This document shows positions 6,901-13,054 of a stretch of DNA of 16,062 nt, in pieces (the first letter of the stretch is position 1; each line of letters starts with the position of its first letter). The position numbers were made by a program, and so were the translations under genes. A model generated the notes under the pieces. The model searched no databases and was not told where the DNA came from. It was given only the letters and a program-made list of their open reading frames with translations. The stretch is from JAMWZF01 sp041628615 (GTDB lineage: Bacteria; Pseudomonadota; Alphaproteobacteria; Rhodobacterales; Rhodobacteraceae): the NCBI GenBank assembly GCA_041628615.1, contig JBFKOW010000073.1, positions 1 through 16,062 on the forward strand. Reading direction: 5' to 3'.

Positions 6901-8384
6901 CAGGTGTCGTCCTCGTTGCGCTGGAGCGAGAAGCCGATCTCGGTGGAGGACGCCTCGGCCTGGCCGATGTCGGTGGAGGTCACGCCGTCCGCCGGGCCGC
7001 CGACGCCGACGAAGCTGCCCTCGTAGGACAGGAACTCGATCAGCGCGCCGCCGTTCGACAGCGCGATCCCGTCCGGCGATCCGTTCTGCAGCCCGTTCGG
7101 CGGCAGGTCGATCACGTAGTAGTCCCAAAGGGCATCCGAGGCGGCCGGAGCGCCCAGAGACAGGGTGTTGTAAACGGTGCCGTTCGACCCGTTGTAGAGG
7201 TCCACCGCCACGAATGAGACGTCGTCGCCCTTCGCGACCCGGATCTCGATGAACTCGCCCACGTCCGAACCGGCATTGTCGTAGTGGAACTCGTTGATCC
7301 GGGCGGTGACGTCCGGGATCTCGAGCACATCGGTCACGGTCACAGCGATATCTGCGCTGTCCGACCCGCCGTCGCCGTCCGAGACGGTCACGGTCAGGTC
7401 ATAGACGTTGTCGCCATCGGCATCCTGCGGCGCCTCGAAGTCGGGCGCGGCGAGGAAGGCGAGCGCGCCTGTGGTCGGGTCGAGCGAGAACAGCCCCGCA
7501 TCGGCCCCCGACAGGGCGAAGGTCAGCGTGGCGCTGTCGACATCGGTGGCCGAGATGCCGGCGGGCACGGCGGTGCCGTTCTCGGGCACGCTCACGGCAG
7601 CGGCGGCGGTCAGGACGGGCGCGTCGTTCACGCCGGTCACGGTGACGGTCACGGTGGCGGTGTCCGTGCCGCCCTTCCCGTCCCCGGCGGTGTAGGTGAA
7701 GCTGTCGGTCGCCGTCTCGCCCGCGGCCAGCGCGTCGAACAGGCTGCCCGGATCGTAGAGGATGTCGCCGCCCGAGACGGTGAGCGTCGCGCCCGCCGCG
7801 CTGACCGCGTCGACCGATACGAGGCCGATCGCGTCGCCGTCGAATTCCAGGTCGTTGGCCAGCAGCCCGGCGACCGAGATCGCCGACACGCCGTCCTCGC
7901 TGGCGGCGGCGGCGTCGTCGCGGGCCAGCACCGCGTTGTTGCTGCCGTCGAGGAACAGGGTGTAGTCGTCGGCGCGGAAATACAGCGCCTCGACCCGGTG
8001 CAGCCGGTCGGTGCCGGGATCCGACACCGCGCCGACCGAGGTCACGATGAAGGTCTGCGACCGGCCCCACTGGCCGCTGGTGATCTCGTAGTCCAGCACG
8101 CCGCCGTCGTAGGCGGCGATGTCGAAGCCGCGGCCGCCGAAGATCCGGTCGTCGCCGGCGTCGCCCGACAGAACGTCGTCGCCCGGGCCGCCGCGCAAGA
8201 GGTCGTCGCCCTCCCCGCCCGAGATGTCGTCATCGCCCCGCATTCCGAAGACCCGGTCGTTGCCGCCGCCTCCGGACAGCGAATCGTCGTCGTTGAAGCC
8301 GAAAACGATGTTGTTGCGGTCGTCGCCATCGAGGATGTCGGCGGCCGGCGTGCCGAGAATGGCCTTGGGATGAGGTTTGCGCAT
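3909..8384 (-). CDS. Giant RTX-type extracellular nuclease (ExeM/NucH-like)
   Basis: 1491 residues, predicted to be secreted and to cut DNA outside the cell. Domains in order: RTX glycine/aspartate nonapeptides at 11-85, several of the GGxGxD type, binding Ca2+; the module that often follows RTX repeats (GFDIAAYDGG to YTLFLDG, 86-147); an Ig-like domain at about 155-252; a cadherin-like domain at 253-353; lamin-tail-like domains at 361-505, 516-660 and about 667-835; a Gly-rich linker; an OB-fold-like region at about 850-1120; and an endonuclease/exonuclease/phosphatase domain at about 1135-1482. Nuclease motifs: FNVLNFF (1141-1147), IELEN (1195-1199, metal-binding Glu), NHFKSKG (1309-1315), GDLNAYG (1364-1370) and SDHDPV (1471-1476, catalytic His1473). 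The protein has no Sec signal peptide, no cysteine, few lysines and many Asp/Glu residues, typical of type I secretion substrates. The start has GGGAG 10 nt upstream. It is monocistronic, and no type I exporter gene is in view. RTX repeats at the N-terminus are an inverted arrangement for this class. The exact substrate (DNA versus nucleotides) is inferred. Confidence 0.9.
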   Translation of the reverse strand: MRKPHPKAILGTPAADILDGDDRNNIVFGFNDDDSLSGGGGNDRVFGMRGDDDISGGEGDDLLRGGPGDDVLSGDAGDDRIFGGRGFDIAAYDGGVLDYEITSGQWGRSQTFIVTSVGAVSDPGTDRLHRVEALYFRADDYTLFLDGSNNAVLARDDAAAASEDGVSAISVAGLLANDLEFDGDAIGLVSVDAVSAAGATLTVSGGDILYDPGSLFDALAAGETATDSFTYTAGDGKGGTDTATVTVTVTGVNDAPVLTAAAAVSVPENGTAVPAGISATDVDSATLTFALSGADAGLFSLDPTTGALAFLAAPDFEAPQDADGDNVYDLTVTVSDGDGGSDSADIAVTVTDVLEIPDVTARINEFHYDNAGSDVGEFIEIRVAKGDDVSFVAVDLYNGSNGTVYNTLSLGAPAASDALWDYYVIDLPPNGLQNGSPDGIALSNGGALIEFLSYEGSFVGVGGPADGVTSTDIGQAEASSTEIGFSLQRNEDDTWDAPRAETKGGDNSPPPPPIEARINEFHYDNVGTDQGEFIEVRVNAGGDASGLAVTLYNGSNGSVYNTLSLGAPAGSDGTWDYYVIDLPPNGLQNGSPDGIALSNGGALIEFLSYEGSFVGVGGPADGVTSTDIGQSEASSTEIGFSLQRNADDTWDAPRAETKGAANDAAPVVVINEVLVNTTGADVEFIEIFGTPGTSLAGLSVLNIESDDASGNIDNRFDLPADAVIGDNGFYLIGNALVSGSLGVTPDAELPANFFENSSSTIALVESGSIAGPAVTGAETVVDAVALSDSTPGTFYYGAPVLGPDGSFYPSAAGRFPDGGDWQLIDAFSPAGANTTPTAGGGGGTGGPVEKLISEIQGPGAASPLEGTLVTVEAIVVGDFQDGGLGSNGDLNGFYLQEEDSDADADARTSEGIFVFDGFAPGVDVAVGDRVRVTGTVTEFFGETQLSGITSVEIVASAQILPTAAEIVFPVAAVTTNSAGELIADLEAYEGMRVTLPQEMTVGDLFTLGRFGDIGLQQGGLLETYTQSNLPDAAGFAAFREAAVKSAILLDDGSTQQNPDVIPFEIAGVPGNIAGQFDAADALSAGDTVTGLTGVLRYGTGSGGSGDETWRVNPTETPQFVDAVPRETGAPAVGGTISVASFNVLNFFTTLDEGSNTSGPGGFDPRGADTLEEFQRQADKLIAALAEVGADVFGLIELENEYGDQNGDGLFAIQYIVEALSLATGETYAFADPGVPFGGADAIMVGLIYNTTTVGIAAGTTVEILIDADLAGLGLNFGNPVFDGEGTSRAPIAATFEELASGETFTVAVNHFKSKGSISPFGNNAGTGDGSGNNNEARLQAAQALDAWLDTDPTGSGDPDVLIVGDLNAYGMEDPVRFLKAEGYEDQVESFLGADEFAFSFAFPVDIDASPSVQAFGSLDYALASGSLAAQVTGAAEWHINALEASALDYNTDFKPQAQIDDFYAADAFRSSDHDPVIVGLDLGAPDAVLLG
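6408..7304 (-). repeat. Tandem duplication of the lamin-tail-like domain
   Basis: Two coding units of the nuclease gene, 6873-7304 (residues 361-504) and 6408-6839 (residues 516-659), repeat with an exact offset of 465 nt (155 codons). Each unit begins ARINEFHYDN and ends near WDAPRAETKG. In the distal halves the DNA is almost identical, including an uninterrupted 114-nt identity (6495-6608 against 6960-7073), with only about nine differences over some 250 nt by eye. The proximal halves have diverged more. The units are separated by a five-proline linker (residues 509-513). This indicates a recent duplication or ongoing gene conversion. Confidence 0.9.
8130..8354 (-). repeat. RTX nonapeptide repeat array in the nuclease gene
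   Basis: These bases encode residues 11-85, about eight glycine/aspartate-rich nonapeptide-like units (for example GGGGNDRVFG, GGEGDDLLRG, GGPGDDVLSG, GDAGDDRIFG). The pattern forms the parallel beta-roll that binds calcium and drives folding after type I secretion. It sits within 11 residues of the N-terminus, where most RTX exoproteins have it near the C-terminus. Confidence 0.85.
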
Positions 8385-8571
8385 TGAATCGTGACTCCCG
8401 ACGATGATCTTCGTTAACTCTTTTCATCCTTGTGTATCGGTTGGTTGAAAGCCAGTCCCGATTGCCGTGGCGGCCCCCTGCCCAAGGGGCGCGGAGGGGC
8501 TGGGTCGGTCCGCGCCGATCGTGGTAGGGCGGTGATGGCACGCGCGATGGCGGGAGGTGGACGGGACCGGG
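8385..8571. promoter_or_regulatory. Divergent promoter region between the nuclease gene and phnM
   Basis: About 190 bases separate the two divergent start codons. The half next to the nuclease gene (about 8400-8460) is the most AT-rich stretch nearby, with AACTCTTTTCATCC and TATCGGTTGGTTGAAAG, and probably contains the nuclease promoter. The half next to phnM is GC-rich and structured. It has a perfect 8-bp inverted repeat (GGCGCGGA at 8488-8495, TCCGCGCC at 8509-8516, 13-nt spacer). That repeat overlaps an alternative 5-bp stem (GCCCC/GGGGC) around 8473-8490. I searched for a Pho box (CTGTCAT-type direct repeats) because both genes could serve phosphorus supply and found none that is convincing. 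Confidence 0.45.
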
Positions 8572-9762
8572 ATGGACAAGGCGATCGGCAGGCATGACCG
8601 GGACCGCGCCGCCGGGGCGGCCGGGGCGGAACTTTGCCTCGCCAATGCCCGCATCGTGCTGCCCGACCGGGTGTCGACCGGCTCGGTGCACATCGCCGGC
8701 GACCGGATCGCCGCCATCGAGGAGGGCGACCAGGTGCCGGCGGGGGCCGTGGATTGCGGCGGCGACCTGCTCCTGCCCGGGCTGGTGGAACTGCACACCG
8801 ACAACCTCGAACGCCACCTCGAACCGCGGCCCGGCGTCACCCTGCCCCACGGCACCGCGCTGATGGCCCATGACGGCGAACTGGCCTCCTGCGGGATCAC
8901 CACGGTGTTCGACGCGCTGCGGGTCGGATCGATCCCGAGCCGCCGGGACCACGATGGCGCCTATGCCCGCGGCGTGGCCAGCGAGATCCTGGCGCTGCGG
9001 GAGGCCGGGGCGTTCCGGGCCCGCCACCTGATCCACCTGCGCGCCGAGATCTGTTCCGAGACCCTGCTCGACGAGCTTGCCGCCTTCGGGCCACAGGACC
9101 GGGTCGGGCTTCTGAGCCTGATGGACCACACCCCTGGCCAGCGGCAGTTCCGCGACCTCGACAAGCTGCGGGTCTACTACTCCGGCAGGCGCGGGCATTT
9201 GGCGGCGGAGTTCGACGACTTCGTGGCGCATCGCACCGCCCTGGGCGACCGGGTCCGGACCCGGCACGAGGCGGCAGCGGCGGCCGAGGCGGCCCGGCTC
9301 GGCGCGGCGCTGGCCAGCCATGACGATACCACCGCCGACCACGTCTGCACCTCGCGCGCCCTCGGCGTCGCGCTGGCCGAGTTTCCCACCACCTTTGAGG
9401 CCGCCGAGGCCTGCCGGGCGGCGGGCATCCCGGTCATCATGGGGGCGCCGAACCTGATCCGGGACGGCTCGCATTCGGGCAACGTGTCGGCCCGGGACCT
9501 GGCCGAGCGCGGCCTGCTCGACATCATGTCGTCGGACTACGCGCCGTCGCTGCTGCTGGCCGGGGCGTTCCGGCTCGCGGCGCTGTGGGACGACCTGCCC
9601 CGCGCGGTGCGCACGGTCAGCGCGACCCCCGCCGCGGCGACCGGCCTGACCGATCGGGGCCGCATCGCGCCCGGCTGCCTTGCCGACCTGCTGCGGGTCG
9701 GGGTGTTCGACGGGCTCCCGGTGGTGCGCGGCGTCTGGCGCGGCGGCGGACGGATCGGCTGA
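8572..9762 (+). CDS. phnM: PhnM-type ribose 1-methylphosphonate 5-triphosphate diphosphatase
   Basis: Amidohydrolase-superfamily enzyme of the C-P lyase pathway. It releases pyrophosphate from alpha-D-ribose 1-methylphosphonate 5-triphosphate to give the 5-phosphate that PhnJ cleaves. From the ATG at 8572 there are 396 residues (E. coli PhnM has 378). The metal-binding HTDNLE is at 75-80, then MAHDGELASCGITTVFDAL (98-116), LSLMDHTPGQRQF (181-193), SHDDTT (249-254), GAPNLIRDGSHSGNVSA (291-307) and SSDYAP (320-325), all PhnM signatures. Family similarity starts near residue 20 (ELCLANARIV), so the first ~18 residues are an extension. A GTG at 8557 is an in-frame alternative start, and GGGAGGTGG at 8552-8560 lies about 12 nt before the ATG. 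No phnGHIJKL or phosphonate transporter is in the window, so it is an orphan here. Substrate is taken from the family; another phosphorylated substrate is possible. Confidence 0.9.
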   Translation: MDKAIGRHDRDRAAGAAGAELCLANARIVLPDRVSTGSVHIAGDRIAAIEEGDQVPAGAVDCGGDLLLPGLVELHTDNLERHLEPRPGVTLPHGTALMAHDGELASCGITTVFDALRVGSIPSRRDHDGAYARGVASEILALREAGAFRARHLIHLRAEICSETLLDELAAFGPQDRVGLLSLMDHTPGQRQFRDLDKLRVYYSGRRGHLAAEFDDFVAHRTALGDRVRTRHEAAAAAEAARLGAALASHDDTTADHVCTSRALGVALAEFPTTFEAAEACRAAGIPVIMGAPNLIRDGSHSGNVSARDLAERGLLDIMSSDYAPSLLLAGAFRLAALWDDLPRAVRTVSATPAAATGLTDRGRIAPGCLADLLRVGVFDGLPVVRGVWRGGGRIG

Positions 9763-9780
9763 CGCCGCCGCGGTCAGCCG
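9756..9780. terminator. Bidirectional hairpin spanning the phnM and mtlK stop codons
   Basis: Perfect 8-bp inverted repeat CGGCTGAC (9756-9763) and GTCAGCCG (9773-9780) around a 9-nt loop. The TGA of phnM lies in the left arm and, on the other strand, the TGA of mtlK lies in the right arm, so both genes end with the same bases. Only 10 nt separate the two stop codons. The symmetrical stem could end transcription from both directions or limit 3' decay. There is no T-run on either side, so intrinsic termination strength is uncertain. Confidence 0.5.
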
Positions 9781-11240
9781 CCGATATAGGCCCCGAGCGT
9801 GGCGCGGGTGCCGTCACGCCAGAGCGCGCGCAGCCAGTCGGCGAAGGGATCGGCGAAAGCGGCGTTCCGGCCGAGATCGCCATAGAGTTGTCCCTGCGCT
9901 AGCCAGACCGCCGGATCGTCGCGGGCCGCCAGCGCGCAGGCCTGCAGCGCGTCCCAGTTCGGGTCGTTCGGCTCGATCGGGCTGCCGTCCTCGCGGGTGC
10001 CGGCGCACATCCGGGCCCAGAGCGCCTCGACCAGCGCCAGCCCGCGGACCGAACTGCCGGCGGCGATCCCGTCGCGCAGGATCGGCAGCAGGAACCCGGT
10101 GTGCCGGGACGAGCCGTCGAAGGCCACCCGGCGGGTGGTGTCGTGGATCGCCGGGTTCGAGAACCGGGTGGCGATCAGGTCGAGATAGGCCGAGGGCGTC
10201 ATCCCCGGCACCTCCCGGACATGCGGCACGATCTCGTCGCTTTCAACCTTGAGGAAGAAGCGCCTCACGTCGACGTCCTGCATGCAGGCGGCGATGGTGG
10301 GGATCGACAGGAGTTCGCCCGCGTTGGCGAGGACCTGGTGGCCCGCATTCAGGATGCGGATCTTCATCTTCTCGTAGGCGTGCACGTCGTCGGTGAAGGT
10401 CGCGCCGACGTCCTCCCAAGGCGGCCTGCCGGCGGCGAAATCGTCCTCCAGCACCCACTGGCGGAAATTCTCGTGGGTCACCGGCGCCGCGTCGTCGATG
10501 CCGAGGTCGCGGGCGCGGGCGATCTCGCCGGGACCGGTGGCGGGAACGATGCAGTCGACCATCGAATTCGGAAACGACGCCTCGGCCTCGATCCAGTCGG
10601 CCAGCGCCGGATCCGACAGCCGGGCGAGGCCGACCACGGTACGGCGGACGATGGCGCCGTTGCCCTGCAGGTTGTCGCAGCTCTGCACCGTGAAGGCACG
10701 ACGGCCGGCGGCGCGGCGGGCGGCGAGCGCGGCGACGATCGCGCCGAAGGCGGTGCGCGGATGGTCCGGGTTCGCGGCGTCGTGGCGGATGTCGGCATGG
10801 CCGGCATCGAAACCGCCGGTGGCCGGGTCGGTGTAATAGCCGCCTTCGGTCACGGTCAGCGCGACGATCCGGATCGCCGGGTCCGACATCGCCGCGATCA
10901 GCGGGCCGTTGCCCTCTTCCACGGGCAGGAAGTCGATCATCGAACCGGAGACTTCGACCGCCTGCCCGTCCGGGCGCAGTTCGATCAGGGTGGTCAGGCA
11001 GTCCTGCGCCAGCAGCCGGTCGCGCATCGCCGCGTCGTTGGGCCGAACCCCGGCGCCGATGATCGCCCAGTCGAGCGCCAGACCCGCCTGCATCAGCCGG
11101 TGCAGATACCACGCCTGGTGGGCGCGGTGGAAATTGCCGAGCCCGATATGCACGATGCCGGGGGTCAGACTGGACCGGTCGTAGCGGGGACGAAGCACAC
11201 CCTCGGGCAGCGCTTCGAGCGTCGCGTTGCTCAGCCTCAT
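9774..11240 (-). CDS. mtlK: Mannitol 2-dehydrogenase (polyol-specific long-chain dehydrogenase)
   Basis: Cytoplasmic NAD-dependent oxidation of D-mannitol to D-fructose, and probably of related polyols. The 488 residues fit the family (about 480-490). The N-terminal nucleotide-binding part has the signature IVHIGLGNFHRAHQAWY (29-45) and TEGGYY at 131-136. The catalytic region holds the family pattern KIRILNAGH at 293-301, where Lys293, Asn298 and His301 have the same spacing as the catalytic Lys/Asn/His of Pseudomonas mannitol dehydrogenase. The sequence VQSCDNLQGNG (185-195) is also typical. A good AAAGGA lies 8 nt before the ATG. It is the last gene seen of the polyol operon, 25 nt after smoS, the same position as mtlK in the R. 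sphaeroides operon. Expression with the smo genes by polyols is expected from that precedent, but the operon promoter is outside the window. Confidence 0.93.
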   Translation of the reverse strand: MRLSNATLEALPEGVLRPRYDRSSLTPGIVHIGLGNFHRAHQAWYLHRLMQAGLALDWAIIGAGVRPNDAAMRDRLLAQDCLTTLIELRPDGQAVEVSGSMIDFLPVEEGNGPLIAAMSDPAIRIVALTVTEGGYYTDPATGGFDAGHADIRHDAANPDHPRTAFGAIVAALAARRAAGRRAFTVQSCDNLQGNGAIVRRTVVGLARLSDPALADWIEAEASFPNSMVDCIVPATGPGEIARARDLGIDDAAPVTHENFRQWVLEDDFAAGRPPWEDVGATFTDDVHAYEKMKIRILNAGHQVLANAGELLSIPTIAACMQDVDVRRFFLKVESDEIVPHVREVPGMTPSAYLDLIATRFSNPAIHDTTRRVAFDGSSRHTGFLLPILRDGIAAGSSVRGLALVEALWARMCAGTREDGSPIEPNDPNWDALQACALAARDDPAVWLAQGQLYGDLGRNAAFADPFADWLRALWRDGTRATLGAYIGG

Positions 11241-11265
11241 CCTGTCGGTCCTTTCGTGTTGCCCA

Positions 11266-12039
11266 TCAGCTCATCCAGTTGCCGCCATCGACGTTGAAGG
11301 TCTGGGCGACGATGTAGTCGGCCTCGTCGGTGGCGAGGAAGATCGCCATGCCGGTCAGGTCCTCGGCGCGACCCATGCGGCCGTAAGGCACCGCTTCGCC
11401 GACCTCTTTCGTCTTCTGGCCGGGGGCCTTGCCCTCGTATTTCGCGAAGAAGGCGTCGACGCCGTCCCAGTGCTCGCCATCGACCACGCCCGGGGCGATG
11501 GCGTTCACGTTGATGCCGTGGGCGATCAGGTTCAGGCCGGCGGACTGGGTCAGGCTGATGACCGCCGCCTTGGTGGCGCAGTAGACCGCGACGAGGGCCT
11601 CGCCCCGGCGGCCGGCCTGGCTCGCCATGTTGATGATCTTGCCGCCGCCGCCCCGCTCGATCATGTGCCGCGCCGCCGCCTGCAGCGTGAACAGGGTGCC
11701 GGCGACGTTGATGTCGAAGACGCGGGCATAGTCGGCGCGGTCGATCTCCACGATCGGTGCGGCGGTGAAGATCGCCGCGTTGTTGATCAGGATGTCGATG
11801 CGGCCGAAATGGCCCACCGCGCGCGCCACCGCGGCGTCGATGCTGGCCTGGTCGGTGACGTCCATCCGCACCGCGAGCGCGGCGTCGCCGATCTCGGCCG
11901 CGGTCGCCGCGGCGCGGGCCTCGTCGATGTCGGCGATCACCACCCGGGCGCCTTCGCGGACATAGGCCTCGGCGAAGCTCCGCCCGATGCCGCGGGCGGC
12001 GCCGGTGATCAGCGCCGTCTTGCCGGCGAGCCGGGTCAT
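11266..12039 (-). CDS. smoS: Sorbitol dehydrogenase, short-chain family
   Basis: Oxidises D-sorbitol (glucitol) to fructose, and often galactitol, with NAD+ in the cytoplasm. Length is 257 residues; R. sphaeroides sorbitol dehydrogenase has about 256. The Rossmann glycine motif TGAARGIG is at 12-19. Asp37 at the end of the second strand favours NAD+ over NADP+. NNAA is at 86-89, Asn111, and the catalytic triad is Ser140, Tyr153 and Lys157 (YCATK). The C-terminus GGNWMS is usual for this subgroup. The start overlaps the smoK stop as ATGA (4 nt), so translation is probably coupled. mtlK follows after 25 nt. Assignment as sorbitol rather than another sugar alcohol rests on the operon match and on stretches such as APGVVDGEHWDGVDA. 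Confidence 0.92.
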   Translation of the reverse strand: MTRLAGKTALITGAARGIGRSFAEAYVREGARVVIADIDEARAAATAAEIGDAALAVRMDVTDQASIDAAVARAVGHFGRIDILINNAAIFTAAPIVEIDRADYARVFDINVAGTLFTLQAAARHMIERGGGGKIINMASQAGRRGEALVAVYCATKAAVISLTQSAGLNLIAHGINVNAIAPGVVDGEHWDGVDAFFAKYEGKAPGQKTKEVGEAVPYGRMGRAEDLTGMAIFLATDEADYIVAQTFNVDGGNWMS

Positions 12040-13040
12040 TCGATGCGCAGGCCCTTGGCGTCGAAGCGGTGCAGGTGCTCGGCGCGCGGGGTCAGGTAGA
12101 CATGCGAATGGTAGCGCAGCGACCTCTCGCCGGTGGCGCGCACGGTCAGCGGCTCGGACGAGATGTCGGTCTGGACGTGGAAGAAGGTGTCCGAGCCGAG
12201 GTGTTCGGACACGCCGACCTCGCCCTTCCAGGCGCCCTCGGTCTCCGAGATCTCGATATGCTCGGGGCGGATGCCGATGGTGGCGGCGTCGTGCTTGGCG
12301 GCCTCCGGGCCGCCGATCAGGTTCATCTTCGGCGACCCGATGAAGCCCGCGACGAAGGTGTTGCGCGGCCGCTGGTAGAGCTCCAGCGGGCTGCCGACCT
12401 GCTCGATCACGCCGGCCTGCAGCACCACGATCTTGTCGGCCATCGTCATCGCCTCGACCTGGTCGTGGGTGACGTAGATCATCGTCGTCTCGAGCCGCTT
12501 GTGCAGTTCGCTGATCTCCAGCCGCATCCCGACCCGCAGCGCCGCATCGAGGTTCGACAGCGGCTCGTCGAACAGGAACGCCGCCGGTTCGCGGACGATG
12601 GCGCGGCCGATGGCGACCCGCTGGCGCTGGCCGCCCGACAGCTGGCCGGGCCGCCGGTCGAGGTAGTCCGTCAGGTTCAGCACCGAGGCGGCGCCGTTCA
12701 CCCGCTTGTCGATCTCGGCCTGGTCCATCTTCGCCATCCGCAGCGGGAAGGCGATGTTCCTGCGCACGCTCATGTGCGGGTAGAGCGCATAGGACTGGAA
12801 CACCATCGCCAGCCCGCGCTTGGCCGGCGGCACCATCGTGGCGTCCTTGCCGTCGATGGTGATCTTACCCTCGGTGACGTCCTCCAGCCCGGCGATCAGG
12901 CGCAGCAGCGTGGACTTGCCGCAGCCCGAGGGGCCGACGAAGACCACGAATTCGCCGTCGTTGATCTCGAGGTCGAGCGGCGGGATGACATTGACGTCGC
13001 CAAAGCTCTTGGTCACTTGGTCAAGCGTGATGCGTCCCAT
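12036..13040 (-). CDS. smoK: Polyol ABC transporter ATPase SmoK
   Basis: ATP-hydrolysing subunit of a MalK/UgpC-type (CUT1) importer that energises sorbitol/mannitol uptake at the inner face of the membrane. There are 334 residues. Walker A GPSGCGKST is at 36-44, Q-loop Gln82, signature LSGGQ at 134-138, Walker B FLFDEP at 155-160 with catalytic Glu159, D-loop SNLD, and H-loop His192. Residues from about 235 onward form the MalK-like regulatory/TOBE part, with IGIRPEHIE at about 270-278. The start at 13040 is set by TAAGGAG (13054-13048) 7 nt upstream. That sequence includes the smoG stop codon, so termination of smoG and initiation of smoK are adjacent. smoS begins inside the smoK stop codon. 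Confidence 0.95.
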   Translation of the reverse strand: MGRITLDQVTKSFGDVNVIPPLDLEINDGEFVVFVGPSGCGKSTLLRLIAGLEDVTEGKITIDGKDATMVPPAKRGLAMVFQSYALYPHMSVRRNIAFPLRMAKMDQAEIDKRVNGAASVLNLTDYLDRRPGQLSGGQRQRVAIGRAIVREPAAFLFDEPLSNLDAALRVGMRLEISELHKRLETTMIYVTHDQVEAMTMADKIVVLQAGVIEQVGSPLELYQRPRNTFVAGFIGSPKMNLIGGPEAAKHDAATIGIRPEHIEISETEGAWKGEVGVSEHLGSDTFFHVQTDISSEPLTVRATGERSLRYHSHVYLTPRAEHLHRFDAKGLRIE

Positions 13041-13047
13041 GGGTCAG

Positions 13048-13054
13048 CTCCTTA
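13048..13054 (-). promoter_or_regulatory. smoK ribosome binding site overlapping the smoG stop codon
   Basis: On the minus strand the bases TAAGGAG contain the smoG stop (TAA) and a near-perfect Shine-Dalgarno sequence, 7 nt before the smoK ATG. Ribosomes ending smoG uncover or directly feed the smoK start, suggesting coupled translation. Confidence 0.7.

Noticed and set aside
3966..7217. A plus-strand open frame of over 1000 codons opposite the nuclease gene
   Set aside because: Its translation is rich in Arg, Gly, Val and His without domains. It mirrors the codon pattern of the well-supported minus-strand nuclease gene, as expected in GC-rich DNA.
8130..8354. CRISPR-like or non-coding tandem repeats
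   Set aside because: The periodicity is that of in-frame RTX nonapeptides in the nuclease gene; no spacer-repeat structure is present.
8385..8571. Pho box controlling the nuclease and phnM
   Set aside because: I looked for CTGTCAT-like direct repeats with 11-nt spacing on both strands and found no convincing match.
8230..9474. Minus-strand open frame opposite phnM and extending into the nuclease start
   Set aside because: It has no recognisable motifs, overlaps two strongly supported genes, and its sequence has shadow-type composition.
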